Origin: Actinoplanes sp. TFC3
GTDB taxonomy: Bacteria; Actinomycetota; Actinomycetes; Mycobacteriales; Micromonosporaceae
Direction: 5' to 3'
Length of the DNA: 64,000 nucleotides
Assembly: GCF_001553785.1 (NCBI RefSeq)
Contig: NZ_LOJP01000001.1
Coordinates: forward strand, 1,788,926-1,852,925
In this document: positions 37,019 to 46,769 of the stretch, piece by piece
Layout of the letters: every line of letters begins with the position of its first letter
Position numbering within the stretch: position 1 is the first letter of the stretch
Notes under the pieces: generated by a model
What the model saw: only the letters and a program-made list of their open reading frames with translations
What the model was told of the DNA's origin: nothing
Database searches by the model: none
Program-made: the position numbers and the translations under genes

Positions 37019-37858
37019 GTGACCGACTCCGCCATTACCCCGCCCACCGTCCGTGAGGCGGTGGCAGCCCTCGACGCCCGCTATCCGCGGTCATGGGCCG
37101 AGCAGTGGGACCGGGTGGGTCCCGTGCTCGGCGACTTCGACCGGCCGGTGCGCACCGTGCTCGGCGTTGTCGACGTCGTGCCCGAGACCGTCGAGGAGGC
37201 GGTCGCGGTTGGCGCCGACCTGATCGTCGCGCACCACCCGCTGCTGCTCAAGGGCGTTTCCTCGGTGGCGCCGGACACGTACAAGGGCCGCATCGTGCAC
37301 CGGCTGATCAAGGCCGGCATCGCCCTTTACGTAGCGCACACCAACGCCGACGTGGCGAACCCCGGCGTCTGCGATGCCCTCGCTGCCCGCCTCGGCCTGA
37401 CCACCCTGCGCCCCCTGGTTGACCAGGGCGAAGGCCGGGGGATCGGGCGGGTGGGCGAGCTGGCCACCCCGCTCACGCTGGCCGAGCTGACCGCGTTCGT
37501 CGCGGCAAGGCTGCCTGCCACCGCCGCCGGCATCAGGGCCGCGGGAGACCCAGGGCGCATCATCCGTACGCTCGCAGTCAGCGGTGGCGCCGGTGACTCC
37601 TTCCTGGCCGACGCCGGCACCGCGGGCGCCGACGCGTATCTCTGCGCCGACCTGCGGCACCACCCGGTGAGCGAGCATCTGGCCGCGGGCGGGCCGGCCC
37701 TGATCGACGTCGCCCACTGGGCCAGCGAGCGCCCCTGGCTTGACGAGGTCGCCGCCTGGCTGCGCGCGGAACTCGGCGTCACCGTTCTCGTGTCCGACCT
37801 GGACACCGACCCCTGGACCGTGCACTCGGTCAGCCCCGATAAGGAGAACCACCCGTGA
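37019..37858 (+). CDS. Nif3-like dinuclear metal-centre protein (YbgI family)
   Basis: This 279-residue protein has two halves. The N-terminal one carries metal ligands in LIVAHHPLLLKG (near residue 68) and YVAHTNADVANPG (near residue 105); the C-terminal one carries LIDVAHWASERPWLDE. Family members form hexamers around two metal ions and may act as GTP cyclohydrolase-like or repair proteins; the function is unsettled. GTG 37019 is listed; TTG 37010 is possible. Its stop overlaps the next start as GTGA. Confidence 0.9.
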   Translation: MTDSAITPPTVREAVAALDARYPRSWAEQWDRVGPVLGDFDRPVRTVLGVVDVVPETVEEAVAVGADLIVAHHPLLLKGVSSVAPDTYKGRIVHRLIKAGIALYVAHTNADVANPGVCDALAARLGLTTLRPLVDQGEGRGIGRVGELATPLTLAELTAFVAARLPATAAGIRAAGDPGRIIRTLAVSGGAGDSFLADAGTAGADAYLCADLRHHPVSEHLAAGGPALIDVAHWASERPWLDEVAAWLRAELGVTVLVSDLDTDPWTVHSVSPDKENHP

Positions 37859-38589
37859 AGGCCGCCCCCCAAGACCAGCGCCGCCTGCTCGACCTGCAGG
37901 CCGTCGACACCGCGCTCAACCAGCTCGCGCACCGCCGCAAGTCGCTGCCTGAGCTGGCCGAGATCGACACCGTCTCCCGGGAGATCTCGGTCCTGGAGGA
38001 CGAGCGGGTCCGCGCCCAGGTGGCCGTGGACGACATTGACCGCGACATCTCCCGCTTCGAGAAGGACATCGATCAGGTCCGCACCCGCAAGCAGCGCGAC
38101 CAGGCCCGCCTCGACGCGGGCGGGGCGCTCAAGGAGATCGAGGGACTGCAGCACGAGCTGGCCACGCTCAACCGCCGGCAGTCCGAGCTCGAGGACGCCG
38201 AGCTTGAGCTCATGGAGCAGCGTGAGAGTGCTGAGCAGACCCTCAACGAGGTGAAGAAGCGCATCGCCGACGCCGTCGAGCGCCGCAACGCGGCCGAGGC
38301 CCGTCGCGACGAGGCGTACGCCGACATCACCAAGGAGCACGAGTTCAAGACCCAGTCGCGGGCGCCGCTGGCCAACGACCTGCCCCAGGACCTGGTCCAG
38401 CTCTACGACAAGATCCGGACCGAGACCGGGCTGGGTGCCGCGCTGTTCCGCTCGGGCCGCTGCGGTGGCTGCCGCATCGAGCTGTACGGCGCCGACCTGG
38501 CCCGGGTGAAGAGCGCAGCGCCCGACGAGGTGGTGCGCTGCGAGGAATGCCGTCGCATCATGGTCCGCACCGCGGAGTCCGGCCTGTGA
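37855..38589 (+). CDS. coiled-coil protein with C4 zinc ribbon
   Basis: This 244-residue protein has a long antiparallel coiled coil (about residues 8-180, rich in Glu, Arg, Leu) and a C-terminal zinc ribbon, CGGC near residue 202 and CEEC near residue 225. It is the actinobacterial counterpart of the C4-type zinc-ribbon family encoded between Nif3-like and RNase H genes (the Mycobacterium Rv2230c-Rv2228c arrangement). GTG starts and four-base overlaps on both sides indicate tight coupling. A nucleic-acid or translation role is inferred. Confidence 0.9.
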   Translation: MKAAPQDQRRLLDLQAVDTALNQLAHRRKSLPELAEIDTVSREISVLEDERVRAQVAVDDIDRDISRFEKDIDQVRTRKQRDQARLDAGGALKEIEGLQHELATLNRRQSELEDAELELMEQRESAEQTLNEVKKRIADAVERRNAAEARRDEAYADITKEHEFKTQSRAPLANDLPQDLVQLYDKIRTETGLGAALFRSGRCGGCRIELYGADLARVKSAAPDEVVRCEECRRIMVRTAESGL

Positions 38590-39692
38590 CCGATCTCCGG
38601 GTGATCATCGAGGCAGACGGGGGCTCGCGGGGCAATCCGGGTCCTGCCGGTTTCGGCGCCGTGGTTCTGGACGCCGGTGGTGACGTGCTGCTGGAGCGCT
38701 ACGCCTCGGTGGGCACGACCACCAACAACGTCGCCGAGTACTCGGGCCTGATCGCCGGGTTGCAGGCCGCCGCCGAGCTGGGCGCCACCCACGTCGACGT
38801 GCGGATGGACTCCAAGCTCGTGGTCGAGCAGATGTCCGGGCGCTGGCAGATCAAGAACCCCGGTCTGCGCCCGCTGGCGGCCGAGGCGGCCACGCTGGTG
38901 ACCCGGTTCGCAGCGGTGACCTTCGAGTGGATCCCCCGCGAGCGCAACAAGCTGGCCGATGCCCTGGCCAACCGGGCCATGGACGAGGCCGCGGGCAAGC
39001 CGGTCGACCTCGATCCCGCCCCAGCGCCTGCTGCGCCTGCGGCCCCGAAGAGCTGGGCGCCGCCGTCGCTGGACAAGGCCACCCGGCTCATTCTGGTGCG
39101 CCACGGCGAGACCGCGATGACCCAGCAAGGTCGTTACTCCGGTCGCGGCGATGTCCCGCTCTCCGATGAGGGCGAGGCGCAGGCCATGGCCGCGGCCGGG
39201 CGGGTGGCCGGGATCAGCCGCGAGGTTGCGGCCGTCGTTTCCTCACCCCTGAAAAGGTGTACGCGCACAGCGGAGCTGATCGCCGCCGAGCAGGGCAGCC
39301 TGCCCGTCACGGTGCTGGACGATCTGATCGAATGCGACTTCGGCGACTGGGAGGCGCTGACCTTCGCCGAGGTGCGCGAACGCTGGCCGGCCGAGATGGA
39401 TCGGTGGCTCGACTCGACCAGCGTTGCGCCCCCCGGCGGGGAGTCCTTCCAGGTGGTGGCCAAACGGGTGCGCGCAGCCCTGGCAACGTTGCTCTCGGCG
39501 TACCCGTCACAGACCGTTGTTGTGGTTTCGCATGTGTCGCCGATCAAGCTGATCCTGCGCGATGCGCTGGCGGCCGGCGACGCGTTCCTGCACCGGATGT
39601 TCCTCGACGCGGCCGGTGTCTCGACGGTTGATCTGTGGCCGGACGGCGGAATTGCGGTGCGGTCAGTGAACGAGACCGCGCACCTTCGCTAG
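38586..39692 (+). CDS. bifunctional RNase HI / histidine phosphatase (CobC-like)
   Basis: This 368-residue fusion has an N-terminal RNase HI domain (DGGSRGNPGPAGFG with Asp11; Glu in NNVAEYSGL; Asp in VRMDSKLVVEQ; Asp in KLADALAN). An Ala/Pro linker at about 140-158 leads to a C-terminal phosphoglycerate-mutase-type phosphatase (LVRHGET near residue 170, His in VSHVSPIK). The family removes RNA from RNA-DNA hybrids and dephosphorylates alpha-ribazole phosphate in cobalamin synthesis. It is the last gene of the Nif3/zinc-ribbon unit. Confidence 0.93.
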   Translation: MTDLRVIIEADGGSRGNPGPAGFGAVVLDAGGDVLLERYASVGTTTNNVAEYSGLIAGLQAAAELGATHVDVRMDSKLVVEQMSGRWQIKNPGLRPLAAEAATLVTRFAAVTFEWIPRERNKLADALANRAMDEAAGKPVDLDPAPAPAAPAAPKSWAPPSLDKATRLILVRHGETAMTQQGRYSGRGDVPLSDEGEAQAMAAAGRVAGISREVAAVVSSPLKRCTRTAELIAAEQGSLPVTVLDDLIECDFGDWEALTFAEVRERWPAEMDRWLDSTSVAPPGGESFQVVAKRVRAALATLLSAYPSQTVVVVSHVSPIKLILRDALAAGDAFLHRMFLDAAGVSTVDLWPDGGIAVRSVNETAHLR

Positions 39693-39867
39693 CCCGGTCC
39701 GGTCCTGCAGAACGCGGCTTGGTGCGCGCCGGGTCGCCCTGAGCCAGGCGGGCAGCGCTTGCGGCTCGTCAGCGCCCCCTTCTCCATCCGGCCCTCGGGT
39801 GCCTCGGAGGGGTGGCTCAGGACCTTGGGCGTAGTTGCTTTCGTGCTGTGAAGCCTTGGCGCGCCGG

Positions 39868-40317
39868 TCAGTCGGTGCGGGTTCGCTGGTAGTGCCGGCG
39901 GGCCTTCAGCTTGTTGCCGCAGGTGGCCATCGAGCACCACCGTGCGCTGTTCGACTTGCTCCGGTCCAACAGGAACAGCGCACATTCGTTGTTCGCGCAC
40001 GGGCGTAACCGGCCGGGGCGGGTGCGCTCCATCTCGTCCCACGCGGAGATCGCTCGTACCAGAAGAGACTGCGCTGCCGAGGCGTCAACCGTCCAGGTCA
40101 GTCGCCCGGCCGCATCGATCGATGGGTTTGATGTCACGCCTCGCAGGAGCGGCTCCAGCGCTGACGGCGGCTCATCGCCTCGCACCACAGCCTGCAGGAC
40201 GTCGCGGCCCGGTCGTAGCACTGCGAGGTCCACACCGTCCATGTCCAGAACGTCAGTGCGGGTGCCGTCGATCATGGGCGTGCTGTTCAGCAGGGTGAGA
40301 AGCAGCTCCTCGTCCAT
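39868..40317 (-). CDS. CGNR zinc-finger regulator
   Basis: In this 149-residue protein the C-terminal zinc finger has CANNECALFLLDRSKSNSARWCSMATCGNKLKARRHYQR (about residues 107-145), with the Cys-x4-Cys and Cys-x4-CGN(K) ligands that define the family. The N-terminal part is the ABATE-type stress domain in short form. GGAGG lies four bases before ATG 40317. It is divergent from the dehalogenase-like hydrolase across an 82-bp gap and is its likely regulator. Confidence 0.88.
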   Translation of the reverse strand: MDEELLLTLLNSTPMIDGTRTDVLDMDGVDLAVLRPGRDVLQAVVRGDEPPSALEPLLRGVTSNPSIDAAGRLTWTVDASAAQSLLVRAISAWDEMERTRPGRLRPCANNECALFLLDRSKSNSARWCSMATCGNKLKARRHYQRTRTD

Positions 40318-40335
40318 ATAACCTCCAAACTCCGC

Positions 40336-40365
40336 TTGACAGGTTACGCGAAGGAGGCGCATGTT
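40336..40365 (+). promoter_or_regulatory. candidate promoter of the hydrolase gene, overlapping the CGNR promoter
   Basis: On the + strand, TTGACA (40336-40341) is a perfect -35 followed after 18 bp by CATGTT. On the - strand the same stretch gives TTAGAA, 17 bp, TAACCT. The two face each other between the CGNR gene and the hydrolase gene, inside a GGTTA/TAACC inverted repeat. Confidence 0.45.
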
Positions 40366-40399
40366 CTAACCACCAAAGCAAGCCAAGGAGGTTGGCGTT

Positions 40400-41240
40400 G
40401 TGACGCATCATCGGTACGCGACGGTCGGCGGGCATCGGGTCTTCTACCGGGAGGCGGGGGACCCGGCCCAGTCCACCATCGTGCTGTTGCACGGATATCC
40501 GACCAGCTCGTTCATGTTCCGCGAGCTCATTGAGCAGCTCGCCGGCGACTTCCATGTGATCGCGCCGGACCACCTGGGTTTCGGGTTGTCCGATGCGCCG
40601 CCGGTCACCGAGTTCGACTACACCTTCGACGCGCTCGCCGGGATTACTGCTGGCCTGCTCGCACAGCTCCACGTGGAGCAGTACGCCATCTACGTGCAGG
40701 ACTACGGCGCCCCGATCGGCTGGCGCCTTGCCCTCAGCAATCCCAGCGCCATCACCGGCATTGTCACCCAGAACGGCAACGCCTACCAAGCCGGCTTCGT
40801 CCCCGGGTTCTGGGACGGCGTGTGGGAATACCACCGGCGGCGCGACGAGAACACCGAGGACGCCATGCGGCAGGCCCTGTCTCTGGAGGCGATTCGATGG
40901 CAGTACGTCACCGGCGCGCCCGACGAGACGCTGATCGACCCGACTGTCTGGTGGCATGACTTCGCGCTGGTTTCGCGCCCCGGCAACGCCGCCATTCAGC
41001 TCGACTTGTTTGCCGACTACGCCACCAACCCGCCGCTGTACCCGCGGTTGCACGAGTATTTCCGCAAGCACCAGCCACCGCTGCTGGCCGTGTGGGGCGA
41101 GGGCGATCAGATCTTCGGACCGGCCGGGGCTCGGGCGTTCGCCACGGATCTGCCGGAGGCCGAGGTCCACCTGCTGCCCGGTGGGCATTTCCTGCTGGAG
41201 ACCGCGGTGAACGAGGTCGCCCAGTTGATCCGCCAGTTCT

Positions 41241-41257
<17 letters not shown>
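40400..41257 (+). CDS. alpha/beta hydrolase, haloalkane dehalogenase-like
   Basis: This 285-residue protein has HGYPTSSFMFREL near residue 32 (oxyanion region) and VQDYGAPIGWRLA near residue 107, where Asp sits at the nucleophile position as in haloalkane dehalogenases and epoxide hydrolases. GGHFLLE near the end supplies the His. The cap domain contains several Trp. Actual dehalogenase activity is unproven. GTG 40400 has AAGGAGG upstream. The last 17 bases overlap the convergent sigma gene. Confidence 0.85.
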
Positions 41258-42376
<1,119 letters not shown>

Positions 42377-42380
<4 letters not shown>

Positions 42381-42784
42381 TCCGTGACGGTGGGCGGCAG
42401 CTCAAGGAACGGGCGCAGCTCGAGCCATTCGTGGATCGGCTTGCCGTCCTTGCCGGGGGCGGCCGACAGGTCCCCGGCCAGTTCGACGGCCCGCTCGTAG
42501 CTGTCGACGTCGATGATCATCCAGCCCGCGATGAGGTCCTTGGTCTCGGCGAACGGTCCGTCGGTGACCGGCGGGCGGCCCTCGCCGTCGTAGCGGACCC
42601 AGGTTCCCTGCGGGGCCAGCGCCTGGCCGTCGACGTACTCGCCGGTCTTCTCCAGCTTGGCCGACCAATCACGCATGTACTGCATGTGCGCGGAGATCTC
42701 ATCCGGCGTCCACTGGTCCATGGGGACGTCGTTGGCCGGGGCCGGGGCGCCGCGGTAGTGCTTGAGCAGCAGGTACTTGGCCAT
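42377..42784 (-). CDS. YCII-related (DGPF-domain) protein, ECF42 partner
   Basis: This 135-residue ferredoxin-like protein has KYLLLKHYRG at the start, YMRDWSAKLEKTGEYVDGQAL near residue 36, and VTDGPFAETKDLIAGWMIIDV near residue 73, which contains the DGPF motif. It is translated just before the ECF42 sigma factor, with a four-base overlap. In the ECF42 group the DGPF genes are often also the regulon targets (family knowledge). A distant paralogue is at 32180-32578. Confidence 0.9.
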
Positions 42785-42866
42785 CGTGCTTCTCCTGACG
42801 TGCGGTGTGACCCATTGTGGTCAGCTTCCGCACCGGGGACGCAGCCGGACACGGCTTCTCGACATC

Positions 42867-42910
42867 TTGACCGGAACTATTTTTGCCGTCTACGTTCAGG
42901 AAACTTTCTT
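42867..42910 (+). promoter_or_regulatory. chitinase promoter with palindromic operator-like site
   Basis: TTGACC (42867-42872), 18 bp, then TACGTT (42891-42896) give a good promoter. AGGAAACTTTCTT (42898-42910) follows at the predicted transcription start. It is a near-palindrome around GAAA-C-TTTC, as expected for a repressor site. I associate GAAA(G/C)TTTC palindromes with ROK-family control of chitosan/chitin genes in actinomycetes, but cannot verify this here. Confidence 0.6.
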
Positions 42911-42934
42911 TACTGCTAAGCCCCTGGAGGGCTC

Positions 42935-44206
42935 ATGCGCATAGTCGCAGCTCTAGCGGCCGTTCTGGTCGGTCTGACGGCGGCCCCGGCCGCCGCCGAC
43001 GCTCATTCGAAAAAGTCCTACGTCAAGGTTGGCTACTTCACCCAGTGGGGCATCTACGGCCGCGGCTTCCAACTGGCCAAGGTGGACCAGTCCGGTGCGG
43101 CCGCCCGGCTGACCCACCTCAACTACGCGTTCGGCCCGGTCACCGCGGCGGGCGTGTGCGACTCGGCCGATGCGTGGGCCGATTGGCAGACCCCGTTTCC
43201 GGCCGAGCTCAGTGTGGACGGTGTGGCCGACACCGCCGAGCAGCCGTTCGCGGGCAACCTCAACCAGCTCGCCGAGCTCAAGAAGAAGCACCCCAAGCTG
43301 CGGGTGCTGATCTCGCTGGGCGGCTGGAGCGGGTCGGCGTACTTCTCCGACGCCGCGCTGACCGACGCCTCGCGCAAGAAGCTGGTCAGCTCCTGCGTGG
43401 ACCTCTGGATCAAGGGCAACCTGCCGGGGCTGTCCGCCGGGGTCGCCGCCGGGATCTTCGACGGCATCGACCTGGACTGGGAATGGCCGGGTTCGGCGGG
43501 CAACGACGGCAACGTCATCCGCCCCGAGGACAAGCACAACTTCACGCTGCTGGCCAAGGAATTTCGCCGCCAGCTCGACCGGCTGTCGCGCAAGACGCAC
43601 AAGGACTACGACCTGACCGCGTTCCTCCCGGCCGCTCCGGCCAAGATCGACGCGGGTTTCGAGGCCAAGAAGATCTTCAAATACCTCGATTTCGGTACGG
43701 TCCAAGGTTACGACTTCCACGGTTCCTGGGAATCGCGGACCAACCAGCAGTCGGCTCTGCACGTACCCAAGGGGGCACCGGACAACCCGGACTTCTCCAT
43801 CGAGGTAGCGATCGACACCTGGCGTGAGCGCGGGGCGCCCTCGTCGCAGTTGGTGCTCGGCATCCCCTACTACGGACAGGGGTGGACCGGGGTCACTTCC
43901 GGCGCCAACGGCGGGCTGTTCCAGCCGGCGACCGGCGGGGCACCCGGAACGTTCGCGGTCGGCACCGAGGACTACAAGGTGCTCAAGACATTGCCGGCCA
44001 AGGGGTTCACCGTGCACCGCGACTGGCGGGCCGGTCACTCGTACCTGTTCGACGGCACGACCTTCTGGACGTACGACGACCCGGCGCAGATCCGGCAGAA
44101 GACGCAATGGATCAAGGACCAGCGCCTGGGCGGGGCAATGATGTGGTCGCTCGACGGCGACGACGAGCAGGCCTCGCTGACCCGCGCGGTGTCGGCGGGC
44201 CTCTGA
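42935..44206 (+). CDS. secreted GH18 chitinase
   Basis: This 423-residue protein has a Sec signal peptide (about residues 1-22) followed directly by a GH18 barrel. SLGGWSGSAYF is near residue 127. The catalytic motif DGIDLDWEWP has acid Glu183, with Asp179 and Asp181. A chitinase insertion-like region precedes MMWSLDGDD near the end. There is no carbohydrate-binding module, so it probably acts on accessible or soluble chitin. GGAGG lies before ATG 42935. It is followed by its own terminator. Confidence 0.94.
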   Translation: MRIVAALAAVLVGLTAAPAAADAHSKKSYVKVGYFTQWGIYGRGFQLAKVDQSGAAARLTHLNYAFGPVTAAGVCDSADAWADWQTPFPAELSVDGVADTAEQPFAGNLNQLAELKKKHPKLRVLISLGGWSGSAYFSDAALTDASRKKLVSSCVDLWIKGNLPGLSAGVAAGIFDGIDLDWEWPGSAGNDGNVIRPEDKHNFTLLAKEFRRQLDRLSRKTHKDYDLTAFLPAAPAKIDAGFEAKKIFKYLDFGTVQGYDFHGSWESRTNQQSALHVPKGAPDNPDFSIEVAIDTWRERGAPSSQLVLGIPYYGQGWTGVTSGANGGLFQPATGGAPGTFAVGTEDYKVLKTLPAKGFTVHRDWRAGHSYLFDGTTFWTYDDPAQIRQKTQWIKDQRLGGAMMWSLDGDDEQASLTRAVSAGL

Positions 44207-44215
44207 GCCGGCCGG

Positions 44216-44243
44216 GGGCGGTGTGCCGTTTGGCGCACCGCCC
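44216..44243 (+). terminator. chitinase terminator hairpin
   Basis: GGGCGGTGTGCC (44216-44227) pairs with GGCGCACCGCCC (44232-44243), with one G-U pair and a four-base GTTT loop, ten bases past the chitinase stop. There is no T run. Confidence 0.7.
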
Positions 44244-44326
44244 TCACCGCTCGGCGCAACCGGATCTCCGCCTCTCCGCGCGCCGGCAGAGCCTCCCATA
44301 GCCTGCGAAAACTGGGAGGTTATGCC

Positions 44327-44557
44327 ATGACGGAACCGAAACCCCGCAGCGATCGCAGCCCCTGGAACTGGCTGCTGCTCATCCCCGTTGCTCTGCCCCT
44401 GATCACGCCGCTGTTCAACAGTGACACGCCTCGGCTCTGGGGCTTCCCGGCGTTCTACTGGCTGCAATTCGCGTTCATCCTCGTGGGCGTGGCCAGCACA
44501 ACCCTGGTCTATCGGATGACCCACCGCCCGAGCCTGCGGGAGGCCATCGATGAGTGA
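44327..44557 (+). CDS. DUF3311 small membrane protein
   Basis: This 76-residue protein has two transmembrane helices (about residues 14-30 and 42-62, NWLLLIPVALPLITPLFN and FYWLQFAFILVGVASTTLVY). It matches DUF3311, which accompanies solute:sodium symporters as a small partner subunit. GGGAGG lies seven bases before ATG 44327. It overlaps the symporter gene by eight bases, so translation is coupled. Confidence 0.9.
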   Translation: MTEPKPRSDRSPWNWLLLIPVALPLITPLFNSDTPRLWGFPAFYWLQFAFILVGVASTTLVYRMTHRPSLREAIDE

Positions 44558-46196
44558 CCACATCACCGAGATCATCGTCTTCAGCATCCTGTTCCTGCTG
44601 GTCAGCGGCATGGGTTTCGTGGCCGCCCGGTGGCGTGCCCCCCAGGACATCAACCACCTCGACGAGTGGGGCCTGGGCGGGCGCAGCTTCGGCGGCTGGA
44701 TCACCTGGTTCCTGGTCGGCGGCGATCTCTACACGGCGTACACGTTCGTTGCAGTGCCGGCGCTGATCTTCGGGGCGGGGGCGGCCGGGTTCTTCGCCGT
44801 TCCGTACACGATCATCGTCTACCCGATCTTCTTCCTCATTCTGATCCGGCTCTGGTCGGTGTCGCATCGGCACGGCTTCGTCACGCCTGCCGATTTCGTG
44901 CGCACGCGTTTCGGCTCACCCACGCTGGCACTGCTGATCGCGATCACCGGAATTGTGGCGACGATGCCGTACATCGCGCTGCAGTTGATCGGTATCGAGG
45001 CGGTGCTCAAGACGATGGGGGTGACCGGGGACAGCGCCGTGGCCCGGCATCTGCCGATCATCATCGCGTTTGCGATCCTGGCGGCGTACACGTATCAATC
45101 GGGTCTTCGGGCTCCGGCTCTCATCGCCTTTGTCAAGGACACGCTGATCTACATCGTCATCATCGTGGCGGTGCTGTATCTGCCCTACAAACTGGGCGGC
45201 TGGGGCAGCATCTTCGACGATGCGCAGGCCAAGTTCCAGGCCAGCCCGGCGCCCGGTGACGGGATCACGCTCAACGCCAACAACCAATTGCAATACATCA
45301 CGCTGGCCCTGGGCTCGGCGCTCGCACTGTTCCTCTATCCACACAGCATCACCGGTGTGCTCGCGAGCAAGAACCGCAATGTCATCAAGCGGAACATGTC
45401 GGCGCTGCCGGCGTACAGCTTCCTGCTCGGGCTTATTGCCCTGCTGGGTTACATGGCCATCTCGGCCGGCGTGAAGCCGCTACCCGGCGCCAAAGCGGGC
45501 AGCCTCGACAACAACACGGTGGTGCCGCTGCTGTTCGACCAGCAGTTCCCGTCCTGGTTCGCGGGCGTCGCCTTCGCGGCCATCGGCATCGGCGCACTGG
45601 TTCCCGCCGCCATCATGTCCATTGCGGCGGCGAACCTGTTCACCCGCAACATCTACAAGGAGTACCTGAAGAAGGACGCGACTCCCGCCCAGGAAGCCAG
45701 CGTTTCCAAAATCACCTCGCTGCTGGTCAAGGTTGGCGCTGTCGCCTGCATCATCTTCCTCGACCCGCAATTCTCGATCGATCTGCAACTCATCGGCGGC
45801 GTCATCATTCTGCAAACCGGGCCGGCCGTGGCGCTCGGGTTGTTCACCCGCTGGTTCCACCGCGGCGGCCTGATCGCCGGCTGGATCGCCGGAATGGGCC
45901 TGGGCATGTGGATGCTCTACGACATTCCCAATGCGGCAACCGGCCGGGCCCACTTCGGCGGATCGGCCTTCCCGCTCAAGGACTTCGGCTTCGACACCCC
46001 GAAAACCATTTACGTCGGGTTTCTTGCGGTCGCGGTCAACCTGCTGGTCGCCGTGATCGCCACGTTCATTCTGAGAGCCACCAAGACCGCAGACGGCATT
46101 GACGGTACGACCACAACTGACTATTTCGCCGACGAGGACGACCCGCGCCTGGAGCAGGAGCGCACCACTCCGGACGCGATCGGCTCGTCGACCTAA
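44550..46196 (+). CDS. solute:sodium symporter, monocarboxylate type (MctC/MctP-like)
   Basis: This 548-residue membrane protein has about 13 transmembrane helices. WGLGGRSFGGWITWFLVGGDLYTAYTF near residue 40 and LYPHSITGVLASKNRNVIKRNMSALPAY near residue 265 are SSS-family signatures, and the tail is acidic. With a DUF3311 partner it resembles monocarboxylate (acetate, pyruvate, propionate) carriers. The convergent MarR gene overlaps its end by four bases and may regulate it. Confidence 0.9.
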   Translation: MSDHITEIIVFSILFLLVSGMGFVAARWRAPQDINHLDEWGLGGRSFGGWITWFLVGGDLYTAYTFVAVPALIFGAGAAGFFAVPYTIIVYPIFFLILIRLWSVSHRHGFVTPADFVRTRFGSPTLALLIAITGIVATMPYIALQLIGIEAVLKTMGVTGDSAVARHLPIIIAFAILAAYTYQSGLRAPALIAFVKDTLIYIVIIVAVLYLPYKLGGWGSIFDDAQAKFQASPAPGDGITLNANNQLQYITLALGSALALFLYPHSITGVLASKNRNVIKRNMSALPAYSFLLGLIALLGYMAISAGVKPLPGAKAGSLDNNTVVPLLFDQQFPSWFAGVAFAAIGIGALVPAAIMSIAAANLFTRNIYKEYLKKDATPAQEASVSKITSLLVKVGAVACIIFLDPQFSIDLQLIGGVIILQTGPAVALGLFTRWFHRGGLIAGWIAGMGLGMWMLYDIPNAATGRAHFGGSAFPLKDFGFDTPKTIYVGFLAVAVNLLVAVIATFILRATKTADGIDGTTTTDYFADEDDPRLEQERTTPDAIGSST

Positions 46197-46642
46197 CGGC
46201 TTTTGATGTAGGCGTCCATGTCGTGCGTGAGGCGCTCAAGCACCGCCGCGAGTTCACGGCGTTCCTGGGGATTCCAGTCCTTGAGGACCACGTCGTAGAG
46301 CTCGCGGCGGGCTTTGCTGACCGCCTCCACCTGCTCAAGCCCACGATCGGTCGCGGCGATCACCGTGCCGCGGCCATCGTCCGGGTCGGGGCTGCGGTGC
46401 ACCAGGCCCTCGCGGTGCATGGCGCTGACCTGGCGGGTTACCGTCGAGCCGTCGAGGCTCAGGCGGTTGGCCACCGCTGAGATGTTCTGCGGTCCCGATT
46501 CGCGCAGGAGCCGCAAAATGACATAGGCCGCCCGGTCCAGCGCCCGATGCGGTCGCGGCGAGCTCCGCCGGGTGGCCTCCCCGAGCCGGATCAGCATCGC
46601 GACCTGAGTCTCAATGCTGCCGAGCGCTGATTCGTCGTCCAT
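46193..46642 (-). CDS. MarR-family transcriptional regulator
   Basis: This 149-residue protein has a winged helix-turn-helix (about residues 37-105: YVILRLLRESGPQNISAVANRLSLDGSTVTRQVSAMHREGLVHRSPDPDDGR, with the wing at DPDDGRG). Dimer helices flank it. ATG 46642 matches the family length; the frame is open to 46783. It is divergent from the VOC protein gene and convergent with the symporter, so either may be its target. Confidence 0.88.
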   Translation of the reverse strand: MDDESALGSIETQVAMLIRLGEATRRSSPRPHRALDRAAYVILRLLRESGPQNISAVANRLSLDGSTVTRQVSAMHREGLVHRSPDPDDGRGTVIAATDRGLEQVEAVSKARRELYDVVLKDWNPQERRELAAVLERLTHDMDAYIKSR

Positions 46643-46769
46643 GAGCGGTAATGCTAGGGGGACGTTCCTGAAAGTTTGCTGCGAATCCATCAGCCCCGCG
46701 GGGGATTGACGACAGTCTCTGTTTCTCGATATGCAGGAGGTCACCTCAAAATCACCAGGAGCAACCGCC

